A stretch of DNA of 64,000 nucleotides from Catelliglobosispora koreensis DSM 44566 (lineage in GTDB: Bacteria; Actinomycetota; Actinomycetes; Mycobacteriales; Micromonosporaceae). Shown in pieces: positions 25,986-34,394 of this stretch (position 1 is the first letter of the stretch; every line of letters starts with the position of its first letter). Location: the NCBI RefSeq assembly GCF_000379685.1, contig NZ_KB903251.1, positions 62,001-126,000 of the forward strand. Direction: 5' to 3'. The notes beneath the pieces are model-generated. The model ran no database searches, was not told where the DNA came from, and saw only the letters and a program-made list of their open reading frames with translations. The translations under genes were made by a program, and so were the position numbers.

Positions 25986-26030
25986 AGCGACGCAAACTGA
26001 CAAGACGGCTTTTCAGATTTAAGGAGACCC

Positions 26031-26645
26031 ATGCGTTCGTATGCGGGCCGCAGTGCGGAGGAGCGGCGCACGGAACGCAGAGAAAAACTGATCGAAGCGG
26101 CGCTCGAACTCTTCGGCACAGAAGGCTATGCGGCGACCTCGATCGAGAAGCTGTGCGCGACAGCCGGAGTGTCCACACGCAACTTCTACCAAGAGTTCTC
26201 GGGGCGCGAAGACCTTCTGCTCGCCGTGCACGGCCAGATCACAGAACGGGCGGTCGCCGGGATCGCGGAACTGTTGTCCAGCTTGGAGAATGCCCCGCTC
26301 GCGGTGCGGATTTCCAAGGCGGTCACGGAATACGTCCGGCTGACAGCGGGTGATCCGCGTGTGGCGCGGGTGGCCTATGTCGAGCTCGTGGGAGTGTCGC
26401 AAACCGTTGAGGAGCACCGTCTTTCGTGGCGGGCGAAGTGGTCAGCGCTCATGGAGGCCGAAGCGGCGCGTGCCGCGAGCCGGGGCGAGGCGGTTACCCG
26501 CGACTTTCACTTGAGCACGGTCGCCATCATGGGCGCGGTCAACGAACTCGTTTACCACTGGTCGACGAAACGCACTGACGCGTCAAGGGAAACCGTGACC
26601 GCGGAGTTGACCCGCCTGATCATGGCTTTGCTAACGGTGCCTTAA
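26031..26645 (+). CDS. TetR/AcrR-family regulator
   Basis: 204 aa. The DNA-binding domain reads RREKLIEAALELFGTEGYAA, then SIEKLCATAGVSTRNFYQEF; the all-helical ligand domain is diverged. The ATG has AAGGAG four nt upstream. It is divergent from the lipase gene and likely represses it and itself through the palindromes between them. The ligand is unknown; a fatty acid or lipase product is plausible. Its 3' end overlaps the convergent second TetR gene by 26 nt. Confidence 0.87.
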   Translation: MRSYAGRSAEERRTERREKLIEAALELFGTEGYAATSIEKLCATAGVSTRNFYQEFSGREDLLLAVHGQITERAVAGIAELLSSLENAPLAVRISKAVTEYVRLTAGDPRVARVAYVELVGVSQTVEEHRLSWRAKWSALMEAEAARAASRGEAVTRDFHLSTVAIMGAVNELVYHWSTKRTDASRETVTAELTRLIMALLTVP

Positions 26646-27258
26646 GCGCGGCGTCAAAAGCCATCCGCAGGTGCTGCTTCGCGCGGTGCCATCTTGCTTC
26701 TAGCCGTGGTACTGGGTCAGCGTGCACAAACGACGTGAGCAAAATGCCGCGGACGGTATCCATCGCCGTGTAAACGCAATGCGCGTAGGCCTGCTGGTCG
26801 GCGTGGGCCGGGAACAGCGAGCGCGCGACCTCCACAACGGACGCTGTGGTCGCGGGCTCGACGAGAGCCAACTGGCTGTTGAGTTCCGGGTCGGTGCGGG
26901 CCGCGACCCAAAGCTCAACGGTCGCGTGGAAAACCGGTCCTTGGTGCATCTCCCACATCAGGTCGAGTGCCGCGTCGATGGGGTCGGGCGAACTGCGGAT
27001 GCGGTCTAGTTCAGCGAAGGCCGCCTCGGCCCGTTTGGCGGCAAGGTGCCGAAGCGCCGCGGCGACAAGGGCGGCTTTGGTGGGGAAGTGGTGCACCTGC
27101 GCACCGCGCGTGACTCCCGCGCGCTCGACGACTTTTGTCGTCGAAGTGCCCGCGTAGCCGTAATCCACCAGGCACTCGATGGTCGCCTCAAGCAGGCGGT
27201 GCCGCATCGCGGACGCCCGCTGCGCTTGGGTTCTCCTCGTTGTAGCCGTGGCTGCCAT
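26620..27258 (-). CDS. TetR/AcrR-family regulator of the acyl-CoA catabolic cluster
   Basis: 212 aa. The helix-turn-helix is HRLLEATIECLVDYGYAGTS, then TTKVVERAGVTRGAQVHHFP. The C-terminal domain is of the type that binds acyl or aromatic ligands in related regulators, judged only from length and position. The ATG at 27258 is 7 nt after TAGAGT with no ribosome site, so it is probably leaderless. A 9-bp inverted repeat (27286-27311) lies between it and the divergent acyl-CoA dehydrogenase. The same element recurs at the thiolase start 7 kb away, which suggests a local regulon. Confidence 0.87.
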   Translation of the reverse strand: MAATATTRRTQAQRASAMRHRLLEATIECLVDYGYAGTSTTKVVERAGVTRGAQVHHFPTKAALVAAALRHLAAKRAEAAFAELDRIRSSPDPIDAALDLMWEMHQGPVFHATVELWVAARTDPELNSQLALVEPATTASVVEVARSLFPAHADQQAYAHCVYTAMDTVRGILLTSFVHADPVPRLEARWHRAKQHLRMAFDAALKAPLAKP

Positions 27259-27285
27259 AGCGCCTACTCTAACGGCCGGCTATAC

Positions 27286-27311
27286 AAACATACAATTCTG
27301 ACTGTATGTTT
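27286..27311. promoter_or_regulatory. TetR operator overlapping the acyl-CoA dehydrogenase promoter
   Basis: AAACATACA (27286-27294), 8-nt spacer, TGTATGTTT (27303-27311): a perfect 9-bp inverted repeat. It contains the -10-like TATGTT (27305-27310) placed 6 nt before the GTG at 27317. Confidence 0.7.
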
Positions 27312-27316
27312 CTGGC

Positions 27317-28483
27317 GTGGACCTCACGGACTCCCCTCAGCTGGCCACGTTCCGCCAGCGCGTCCGCTCTTGGCTGCAAGCGCACCAAAGCGATGCGCCC
27401 ACGGAGAAGACCGGCCTGCACATCAAGGACATCGAGCCGTTTCGTGCGTGGCAACGGCAGCTAGCCGAAGCCGGACTGGTCGGGGTGACCTGGCCGGTGG
27501 AGTTTGGCGGGCAAGGGCTCGGCATGATCGAGCAAGCGGTCATCAACAGCGAGCTTTACCGGCTGGGTTTGCCGGGCGCGCTCGACCTCATCGGGCTGGG
27601 CAACCTCGGGCCGACCATCATCGTGCACGGCACCGCCGGGCAAAAAGAGCGTCATCTCAAGCCTTTGCTGACCGGTGACGAGATCTGGTGCCAGTTCTTC
27701 TCGGAACCTTCCGCCGGCTCCGACCTCGCCGGGATCAGAACCCGTGCCGTTAAGACGGACGAGGGCTGGCTCCTCAACGGGCAGAAGGTCTGGACCACCA
27801 ACGCTCAGCACGCGGCCTTCGGCCTGCTGCTGGCCCGCACCGACCCGTCGTTGCCTAAGCACCAAGGGCTTTCCATGTTCATAGTGGATATGAAGGCGCC
27901 CGGGGTTCAGGTGCGGCCGCTGCGTCAGCTGACCGGGATGGCCGCTTTCAACGAGGTCTTCTTCGACAACGTTGAGCTGCCCGAGACGGCGATCGTTGGT
28001 GAGGTCAACGACGGCTGGGCTGTCGCGCTGACCTGCCTGATGTATGAACGGTTCAACCTGCTCACGATGCTGGACCAGATCGGCTGGCAGCCTTCGGTGT
28101 TCGTGCAACCGTTGCGGGACAAGATAAAACCGCAGCATGTGCAACCGCTGGCTTCCGTTCTGGTGGATCTGCTGGCGGTCCGCTATAGCGGCCATCGTGC
28201 GCTCAGCAAGGTGGCTCATGGCGAGTTGCCCGGGCCTGAAGCGGGGCTAGGAAAGATCACCCTTGTCGACGCGGCGATCCGTGGCGCGCAGATCATCGCC
28301 GAAGTGGACGGACCGTCGGCATTGGACGGTCAGTGGGGCCAAGTGCTCGCCGAGATGCAGGGTTTGCGCAGTGGCGGTGGCACCGATGAGATTCTCCTGA
28401 ACACGATCGGGGAGCGCGTCTTGGGCCTGCCGGGTGAGCCGCGAGTCGACAAAGGCATGCCGTTCTCGGAGGTGATGTCGTGA
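27317..28483 (+). CDS. Acyl-CoA dehydrogenase, large subunit type
   Basis: FAD-dependent alpha,beta-dehydrogenation of an acyl-CoA, 388 aa. Signature stretches are CQFFSEPSAGSDLAGIRTRA, VWTTNAQHAAFGLLLARTD and the C-terminal GGTDEILLNTIGERVLGLP. The next gene encodes a shorter dehydrogenase coupled by a GTGA overlap. Such pairs in actinobacteria form alpha2beta2 enzymes that act on steroid side chains or other bulky acyl-CoAs, which is the likeliest arrangement here. The GTG at 27317 has no ribosome site and a -10-like box 6 nt upstream, inside the TetR operator. Confidence 0.9.
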   Translation: MDLTDSPQLATFRQRVRSWLQAHQSDAPTEKTGLHIKDIEPFRAWQRQLAEAGLVGVTWPVEFGGQGLGMIEQAVINSELYRLGLPGALDLIGLGNLGPTIIVHGTAGQKERHLKPLLTGDEIWCQFFSEPSAGSDLAGIRTRAVKTDEGWLLNGQKVWTTNAQHAAFGLLLARTDPSLPKHQGLSMFIVDMKAPGVQVRPLRQLTGMAAFNEVFFDNVELPETAIVGEVNDGWAVALTCLMYERFNLLTMLDQIGWQPSVFVQPLRDKIKPQHVQPLASVLVDLLAVRYSGHRALSKVAHGELPGPEAGLGKITLVDAAIRGAQIIAEVDGPSALDGQWGQVLAEMQGLRSGGGTDEILLNTIGERVLGLPGEPRVDKGMPFSEVMS

Positions 28484-29385
28484 ACTTCGAGCTGGGCACC
28501 GACGAGATAGCCCTGATCAATAGCGTGCGCCAGGCATTGGGGCGCACCGCGACGCTGTCAGCGGCCCGGGACGCGCTCGATGGCGGGCAGCGCGCCGACC
28601 TGTGGCCCGAAGCGGTCAAGGGCGGCTGGAACGATCTGCCCGAGCTGCTCTATGGCGCGCTCGTGCTCATCGAGTGCGGCCGGGTGCTGGCGCCAACGGG
28701 ACTGCTCGGTCATCTGACGGCCCGTTTCGCCGTACCAAATCTCGATGCCTCCAAGCGCACCGCCTATGTCCCGCTGGACGGGAAGTACGTTCCCGACGCC
28801 GCGGAAGCCGAAGTCTTGGTCGCCGAAACACCCGACGGCGGCCTGCTGCTGGTCGGTCAAGCCGAAGTGGAGGCGGTTGGTAACTATGACGCCTCGCGGC
28901 CGCTGGGCAACGTGACCGTCCATAGTGGAACGCCGGTCGACGGCGACGCCCGCCACGCGTGGAACGTCGCGCAGACCCTGCTCGCCGCGGAAACGCTCGG
29001 CGCGTCCGAAGCGGCACTTGCCATGGCCGTGGGCTATGCCAAGCAGCGCAAGGCTTTTGGGCGTGCGATCGGCTCGTTCCAGGCGATCAAACACCAGCTG
29101 ACCGACGGGCTGCGGCTCAACGAGAACGCGCGATCACTGCTCTACTACGCGTGCTACGCGGCTGGGTCGGCGGAGTTCGAACTGGCCGCCAACGCCGCCA
29201 GATTCGCCGCTGACCAGGCGATCGGCGTCGTGACCCAGCGGTGTATCGCGATCCATGGTGGAATCGGAGCCACCTGGGAACACGATGCTCATCTCTATTT
29301 CCGCCGGGCGCAGCTGACCCGCCTGCTGCTTGGTGGTCAGGCTGGCGCGGGCGAGAAGGTGGTTACCCATGTCATTTCTGGTTGA
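28480..29385 (+). CDS. Acyl-CoA dehydrogenase, short partner subunit
   Basis: 301 aa, shorter than a standalone enzyme (about 380). The N-terminal domain is degenerate and the C-terminal helical domain carries KQRKAFGRAIGSFQAIKHQL and RCIAIHGGIGATWEHDAHLY, the FAD- and acyl-binding part. It probably pairs with the preceding dehydrogenase as a heterotetramer. The GTG overlaps the upstream stop by 4 nt, and its own 3' end overlaps the hydratase gene by 17 nt, so the subunits are co-translated. Confidence 0.88.
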   Translation: MNFELGTDEIALINSVRQALGRTATLSAARDALDGGQRADLWPEAVKGGWNDLPELLYGALVLIECGRVLAPTGLLGHLTARFAVPNLDASKRTAYVPLDGKYVPDAAEAEVLVAETPDGGLLLVGQAEVEAVGNYDASRPLGNVTVHSGTPVDGDARHAWNVAQTLLAAETLGASEAALAMAVGYAKQRKAFGRAIGSFQAIKHQLTDGLRLNENARSLLYYACYAAGSAEFELAANAARFAADQAIGVVTQRCIAIHGGIGATWEHDAHLYFRRAQLTRLLLGGQAGAGEKVVTHVISG

Positions 29386-30142
29386 GGCGGCGCGGACCAT
29401 CGCCTATGCGAAGGCCACGAACGACCCGATCGCCGAGCATCTCAACGGGGAACTGGCTCCGCCGGTGTTCGCCGTCGTCCCCGCGTGGGACGCGCTGGTG
29501 ATGGCGATGGCCAATGTCGCGCCGCCCGAGATGCTGCCGTTGCTGGTGCATGGGGAGCAGGACATTCATATACACCAGCCGCTGGTACCAGGTATGAATG
29601 TCACCACCGCAGCGAAGGTGATCGGGGTCCAGGTCAAGTCGTCTGGCACGACGGTCACGACGCACTCGGTAACGTCCACTGTGGACGGTGAACCCGTGAA
29701 CGAGCAGTATCTCGTGACGTTCATCCGGTCGTGGCAGGCCGAGGAGTCGTGGGGACAAGCCGCACCGGATCACGCGTTCAGCGTGCCTGAAACCCAGCGG
29801 GACCACGAAGTCATCACGCGCATCGACGCGGATCAGACGTTCCGTTATGCCGAGGCGTCGGGCGATCCGATGACGATCCATCTCGACGATGAGGTCGCCC
29901 GGGCCGTCGGCCTGCCCGGGATCATCGTGCATGGCTTGTGCACCATGGCTTTCACGTCGTGGGCGGCCATCACGACCTTGTGCGACGGTGACCCGCGCCG
30001 GCTCAAGCGGATCGCTGTCCGCTTCAGCCAGCCGGTGTTGCCGGGGCAGGAAATCACCACCCGTTTTTGGGGGAACAGCTTTGAAACCTCGTCCGACTCG
30101 GGCGCGGTCGTGATTAAGAATGGTCTCATCGAGAGGGTTTGA
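29369..30142 (+). CDS. Double hot-dog enoyl-CoA hydratase, MaoC / hydratase-2 type
   Basis: Adds water to a trans-2-enoyl-CoA to give the (R)-3-hydroxyacyl-CoA. 257 aa: an N-terminal non-catalytic hot-dog (about 1-130) and a catalytic MaoC domain with the hydratase-2 motif YAEASGDPMTIHLDDEVARA followed by GIIVHG. This corresponds to the hydratase part of eukaryotic peroxisomal MFE-2. The ATG at 29369 lies within the end of the dehydrogenase gene. The (R)-specific SDR that would use its product follows at once. Confidence 0.87.
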   Translation: MSFLVEAARTIAYAKATNDPIAEHLNGELAPPVFAVVPAWDALVMAMANVAPPEMLPLLVHGEQDIHIHQPLVPGMNVTTAAKVIGVQVKSSGTTVTTHSVTSTVDGEPVNEQYLVTFIRSWQAEESWGQAAPDHAFSVPETQRDHEVITRIDADQTFRYAEASGDPMTIHLDDEVARAVGLPGIIVHGLCTMAFTSWAAITTLCDGDPRRLKRIAVRFSQPVLPGQEITTRFWGNSFETSSDSGAVVIKNGLIERV

Positions 30143-30144
30143 AC

Positions 30145-30972
30145 ATGGGTGCACTCGATGGCAGGGTCGCCATCATCACCGGCGGCGGCCGGGGCATCGG
30201 GCGTGAGCACGCTCTGCTGTTCGCGCGAGAAGGAGCCAGCGTCGTCGTCAACGACTTCGACCCCGACGTGGCCGAAGAGATCGCCAAGGAGATCGGCGGT
30301 GTCGCTGTTCCTGGCGACGTTTCCGACTTCGGCGTGGCGGCGGCGATGGTGGAGCGGGCGATCAGCCACTACGGCAAGCTCGATGTGCTCATCAACAACG
30401 CGGGCATTTTGCGGGACCGGTTCCTTGCTGACATGACCGAAGACGAGTGGGACGCCGTCATCAAGGTTCACCTCAAGGGCCACTTCGCTCCACTACAGCA
30501 GGCGGCCCGTTATTGGAAGGCCACGGCTAAGGCGAGCGGACCGGTCAACGGTGCGGTGGTTAACACAGCGTCGGCCAGCGGCACGTTCCTGCCGAACCCG
30601 GGCCAGATCAACTACGGCGCGGCAAAGGCTGGCATCGCGGCGATGAGCCTGGTGGCGGCTCAGGAACTGGGCCGCTATGGCGTACGCGTCAATGGCATCG
30701 CCCCGGTCGCGCGGACCCGTCTGACCGAGGACGTGCCGATGGTGGGCGATCTCGTTGCCGCGCCATCGGAGGAAGGCGCTTTTGACGCCTACCACCCGTC
30801 GCACGTCTCGCCGTTGGTGGCCTATCTGTCCACCGCGGACTGCACCATCACCGGCAAAGTGTTCTCGGTGCAGGGCGGCCTGATCCAGGAGCTGGAAGGC
30901 TGGAAGGCCGGTGGCGCTTACGAAACCACGGGGCCGTGGACGCTGGAGTCGGTCGCGGCCAAGCTGGGCTAA
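30145..30972 (+). CDS. Short-chain dehydrogenase, (3R)-hydroxyacyl-CoA dehydrogenase type
   Basis: 275 aa. NAD site TGGGRGIGREHALLFA, NNAGILRD, catalytic Ser in NTASASGTF and YGAAK. The C-terminal part with RVNGIAPVARTRLTE resembles the dehydrogenase domain of MFE-2 (HSD17B4), so it likely oxidises the (R)-3-hydroxyacyl-CoA made by the neighbouring hydratase. The ATG at 30145 has GAGAGGG 7 nt upstream. Its stop overlaps that of the convergent CapA gene. It closes the rightward half of the beta-oxidation cluster. Confidence 0.88.
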   Translation: MGALDGRVAIITGGGRGIGREHALLFAREGASVVVNDFDPDVAEEIAKEIGGVAVPGDVSDFGVAAAMVERAISHYGKLDVLINNAGILRDRFLADMTEDEWDAVIKVHLKGHFAPLQQAARYWKATAKASGPVNGAVVNTASASGTFLPNPGQINYGAAKAGIAAMSLVAAQELGRYGVRVNGIAPVARTRLTEDVPMVGDLVAAPSEEGAFDAYHPSHVSPLVAYLSTADCTITGKVFSVQGGLIQELEGWKAGGAYETTGPWTLESVAAKLG

Positions 30973-32033
30973 GACGATGGCGCCTCGGCGAGCCCGGTGC
31001 ACTTGGCCGACTCGTCGAGGCGCTTTTGTATGGCGTCCTTCTGCGTGCCGAAGACGGGAATGGGCTGACCGGTCTCACTGACCGTCCCGACGACGAACTC
31101 CCGTCCCGTGACCCGGCCGTCCCGGCGGACCGTCACGAGCAACAACCCGGTGTCCTTGCTGCCTGAGCGGGCCCACAGAAAGTTGCCCAGCCCGTAGTGG
31201 ACATAGGTCTTACCACTGAATCCGTCGCCTTGCGGCACATGGGAATGCGTCCCGACGATAATGTCGGCCCCCGCGACTGCCAGTTCCTTGGCGATGCTCT
31301 TCTGATCCGTGTTGGGACAGTTCACATCCTCGGTGCCCCAGTGCAGGTAGACGATGACGACATCGGCCAGCGAACGGGCCTTCTTCACCGCGGCGACGGA
31401 AAGCTTGCGGTCGTGCGCCATCGCGATGCCGGGCTTGGCGGCCGTCGCCTTCCATGGCCCGGCCAGTTCCCAAACCTGAGACAGGGCAACGACTCCGAGC
31501 TTCACGCCCTTAACCGTCGTGATGTAGGGCTCGTAGGCCTCCGTCACGTTGCGGCCTGCGCCAACGACCGGCATGTTGGCGGCTTTGGCCCCGTCAAGCG
31601 TGTCGAGGAGACCGATCTGCCCATAGTCGAGGGTGTGGTTGTTGGCGATGCTCACCAGGTCGACGCCTGCGGCTTGAATCGCTTGGTACGCCGATGCAGG
31701 CGCCCGGAAGTGGAAGTTCTTGGGCTGCTTCTCGCCGCGTTCGGTGATGGCCGTTTCCAGGTTCACCATCGACCAGTCAGCGGCGGACAGCTGCTTGGCG
31801 AACGGCCCGAACGTGGTCTTCGGATCGTTGAGCAGCGGCAACGTGTGATCGACGAAATGCACATCCCCAGCGAAGGCGAGGGTCAGCTCGTTAGCGGTCG
31901 ACGGCGACGGGCTAGGCCGTGAAGGCAGGGCCGTCGGCAGGTCAGGCAGCGGGCCAGGAGGCGGTGGCGCCTGGTCACAGCCAGCGAGCACGATGGCGGC
32001 AATCGCAATGATCAAACCTGAGAGGCGTGGCAC
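30969..32033 (-). CDS. CapA-family metallophosphatase-fold lipoprotein
   Basis: 354 aa. The lipobox LAGC at residues 16-19 after a signal helix implies an anchored lipoprotein; a Pro-rich linker follows. The CapA/PgsA domain starts LTLAFAGDVHFVD and includes MVNLETAI, SIANNHTLDYG, VYLHWGTE and VGTHSHVPQG, the metal-binding His/Asp/Asn motifs of the calcineurin-like fold. Family members act in poly-gamma-glutamate capsule synthesis or cell-wall metabolism; here no capBC genes are near, so the role is open. The GTG at 32033 sits 6 nt after TAGACT and has no ribosome site. It interrupts the lipid cluster and is probably unrelated to it. Confidence 0.83.
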   Translation of the reverse strand: MPRLSGLIIAIAAIVLAGCDQAPPPPGPLPDLPTALPSRPSPSPSTANELTLAFAGDVHFVDHTLPLLNDPKTTFGPFAKQLSAADWSMVNLETAITERGEKQPKNFHFRAPASAYQAIQAAGVDLVSIANNHTLDYGQIGLLDTLDGAKAANMPVVGAGRNVTEAYEPYITTVKGVKLGVVALSQVWELAGPWKATAAKPGIAMAHDRKLSVAAVKKARSLADVVIVYLHWGTEDVNCPNTDQKSIAKELAVAGADIIVGTHSHVPQGDGFSGKTYVHYGLGNFLWARSGSKDTGLLLVTVRRDGRVTGREFVVGTVSETGQPIPVFGTQKDAIQKRLDESAKCTGLAEAPSS

Positions 32034-32069
32034 AACGGCAGTCTATGGTTGAGCCACTCTGACGTAGTG

Positions 32070-32103
32070 ATGGCCCTCGCTCGATCGCGGCGAGCGGGGC
32101 CAT
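32070..32103 (-). terminator. Terminator hairpin after the racemase gene
   Basis: ATGGCCC (32070-32076) pairs with GGGCCAT (32097-32103), continued by CGCTCG/CGAGCG across one bulge. It begins 4 nt beyond the racemase stop on the minus strand. Confidence 0.65.
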
Positions 32104-32107
32104 AGCA

Positions 32108-33190
32108 CTAGGTCCAGCTGGACAGGACGTCGTCGAGAGCGTCCTCACCTGGGTGCGGAGGTCTGCGGCCCAGCTCTGGCGGCGTGCGCGAAAAGCGGGG
32201 CGCGGGTGCGGGCTGGGTCGCCCCTTCGTGCACCACATAGGTCCCGCGTGCCTGCAGGTGCTCGTCAGCGGCGGCGTCCCAGAGCGAGAGCACCGGTGCC
32301 ACACAGCCGTCTGAGCCGGCGAACACCTCGGCCCACTCGCCTTGCGTCCTGGACCGGAACACGTCCGCGATCAGCGAGCGCAACGCTGGCCACCGCTCGC
32401 GGGAGAAGTAGTCATCGGTCTCACCGGCCAGCCCGAGACGTGTCATCATCTCGGCGAAGAACTGCGGCTCCAGCGGGCCGACCGCCATGTGCTTACCGTC
32501 TGACGTTTCGTAGACGCCGTAGAAGGGTGCGCCCCCGTCAAGCAGATTGACCCCGCGACGGTCCGCCCACGTGCCGCCCTGCAACATGGACCACTGCAGG
32601 GTGAGCAGGTGCGCCGCACCGTCCACAATGGCGGCGTCGACCACTTGGCCTTTTCCGCTGGTACGCGTCTCCCAAAGGGCGGCAAGGATTCCCGCGGCCA
32701 GATACATGGCACCGCCGCCGAAATCGCCGATCAGGTTCAGCGGCACCGACGGCGGACCGTCAGCCGGCCCGATCGTGTGCAAGACGCCACTGACCGCGAT
32801 GTAGGCGATATCGTGCCCGGCCGTGTGCGCGCGGGGGCCGCTCTGGCCCCAGCCCGTCATCCGCCCATAAACGAGCTTCGGGTTTACCGCGAAGCAGTCC
32901 TGCGGCCCGACCCCGAGCCGCTCAGCCACCCCGGGCCGGAAGCCCTCGATGAGCACGTCGGCTTTTTCGATGAGCCGCAACGCTTCCGCCGCTTGCGTCT
33001 TCAGATCCAGCGAGACCGACCGCTTGCCGCGATTCAGGAGATCCTTCTTGTACTCCGTCGCTACGATCCCGCCTGCGGGACGGTCGATCCGCACGACGTC
33101 GGCGCCGAGGTCGGCGAGGAACATCGCGCAGAAGGGACCCGGGCCGATCCCCGCCAGCTCAACGACCCGCAGTCCCTTCAGCGGTCCCAT
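32108..33190 (-). CDS. Alpha-methylacyl-CoA racemase
   Basis: Interconverts (2R)- and (2S)-methylacyl-CoA so that branched chains can enter beta-oxidation. 360 aa, type III CoA-transferase fold. It opens GPLKGLRVVELAGIGPGPFC and has the catalytic pair H126 (TAGHDIAY) and D156 (LIGDFGGG), the same numbering as the mycobacterial racemase. AAIVDGAAHLL and GGAPFYGVYE are further family marks. The ATG overlaps the thiolase stop (TAATG). Its presence argues that the cluster handles 2-methyl-branched substrates such as pristanoyl or sterol side chains. Confidence 0.92.
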   Translation of the reverse strand: MGPLKGLRVVELAGIGPGPFCAMFLADLGADVVRIDRPAGGIVATEYKKDLLNRGKRSVSLDLKTQAAEALRLIEKADVLIEGFRPGVAERLGVGPQDCFAVNPKLVYGRMTGWGQSGPRAHTAGHDIAYIAVSGVLHTIGPADGPPSVPLNLIGDFGGGAMYLAAGILAALWETRTSGKGQVVDAAIVDGAAHLLTLQWSMLQGGTWADRRGVNLLDGGAPFYGVYETSDGKHMAVGPLEPQFFAEMMTRLGLAGETDDYFSRERWPALRSLIADVFRSRTQGEWAEVFAGSDGCVAPVLSLWDAAADEHLQARGTYVVHEGATQPAPAPRFSRTPPELGRRPPHPGEDALDDVLSSWT

Positions 33191-34383
33191 TAGGGCTTCT
33201 TGTACATCGTGACGACGGCGGCGCCGCCTAGGCCAATGTTGTGCTGCAAGGCGACTCGGGCACCCTCGACCTGCCGTGCCTCGGCCTGGCCGCGCAGTTG
33301 CCAGGTCAGCTCGGTGCACTGGGCCAGACCGGTCGCGCCGAGCGGGTGTCCTTTGGAGATAAGCCCTCCGGACGGGTTCACGACCCACTTGCCGCCATAG
33401 GTTGTCGCCCCGCCGTCGATGAGCGACCCACCTTGACCGGGCTCGCACAGCCCCAGCGCTTCATAGGTGAGCAGTTCGTTGACAGAGAAGCAGTCGTGCA
33501 GCTCGATGACCTGAACGTCTTGCGGGCCAAGGCCTGCGCGGTCATAGACACGCTGCGCGGCCAGGCGGGACATCTCGGCGCCCACGATGCTGATGGCACT
33601 GCGGTCCTCGAATGTCGATGGCGTGTCGGTCACCATCTCCTGTGCCGCGATCTCGATGGCCCGATCCCATAGGTTGTGCTGCTCCACGAAACGCTCAGAA
33701 GCCAACACCGCGGCAGCCGAGCCATCGGAAGTCGGCGAACACTGCAGTTTCGTGAGCGGTTCGTGAATCATCGTCGCGCCCAGGATCTCCTCCAGCGTGT
33801 AAACGGTCTGGAATTGAGCGTAGGGGTTGTTGGCGGAGTGCCGGTGGTTCTTCTCGGCGATGCGCGCGAACTGTTCTGGCGTGGTCCCATATTTCGTCAT
33901 GTGCTCGCGGCCGGCGTCGGCGAACATCTGCGCCGCCATCGGTGCCGCGGTGAGTTCGTAGAGTTCGGACAGTGCCATCAGGTGGCGCATCAACGGCTGT
34001 TCCCGGTCGCCAAACTGCGCGGTCAGCGAGCCGGGCTGCATCTTCTCGAAGCCGAGAGCCAGCACGCAGTCGGCCAGACCGCCCTGAACCAGTTGCCGCC
34101 CAAGGAAAAGCGCGGTCGAGCCGGTGGAGCAGTTGTTGTTCACATTGCTGATCGGGATGCCGGTCAGCCCCAGCTCGTAAAGACCGCGCTGGCCACAGGT
34201 GGAATCGCCGTAGACGTAACCCACGACCGCCTGCTCGATGGTGCTGTAGGCAACGCCGGCGTCGTCGAGCGCCTTCTTTCCCGCCTCACGCACCATCTCG
34301 GGGTAGTCAATGTCGTCGCGGCCAGGTTTGCGGAAGGGAGTCATGCCGACCCCGATGACAAACACGCGTGAAGAAACAGTCAC
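33190..34383 (-). CDS. SCP-x / lipid-transfer-type thiolase
   Basis: Thiolytic cleavage of a 3-ketoacyl-CoA, 397 aa. The nucleophile is C85 in [22 protein letters not shown] and [17 protein letters not shown] supply the other active-site loops. It follows the actinobacterial Ltp/SCP-x line rather than the degradative FadA line, as it lacks the usual C-terminal second Cys motif. The GTG at 34383 lies 6 nt after TAACAT, inside a copy of the TetR operator, so it can have its own promoter besides read-through from the upstream synthetase gene. Confidence 0.88.
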   Translation of the reverse strand: MTVSSRVFVIGVGMTPFRKPGRDDIDYPEMVREAGKKALDDAGVAYSTIEQAVVGYVYGDSTCGQRGLYELGLTGIPISNVNNNCSTGSTALFLGRQLVQGGLADCVLALGFEKMQPGSLTAQFGDREQPLMRHLMALSELYELTAAPMAAQMFADAGREHMTKYGTTPEQFARIAEKNHRHSANNPYAQFQTVYTLEEILGATMIHEPLTKLQCSPTSDGSAAAVLASERFVEQHNLWDRAIEIAAQEMVTDTPSTFEDRSAISIVGAEMSRLAAQRVYDRAGLGPQDVQVIELHDCFSVNELLTYEALGLCEPGQGGSLIDGGATTYGGKWVVNPSGGLISKGHPLGATGLAQCTELTWQLRGQAEARQVEGARVALQHNIGLGGAAVVTMYKKP

Positions 34384-34394
34384 GACTGTATGTT
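34371..34394. promoter_or_regulatory. Second copy of the TetR operator, at the thiolase start
   Basis: AAGAAACA, 8-nt spacer, TGTATGTT. The right half and the spacing match the operator at 27286-27311; the left half is degenerate. It covers the thiolase start codon and the -10-like box TAACAT (34390-34395 on the minus strand). Confidence 0.55.
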
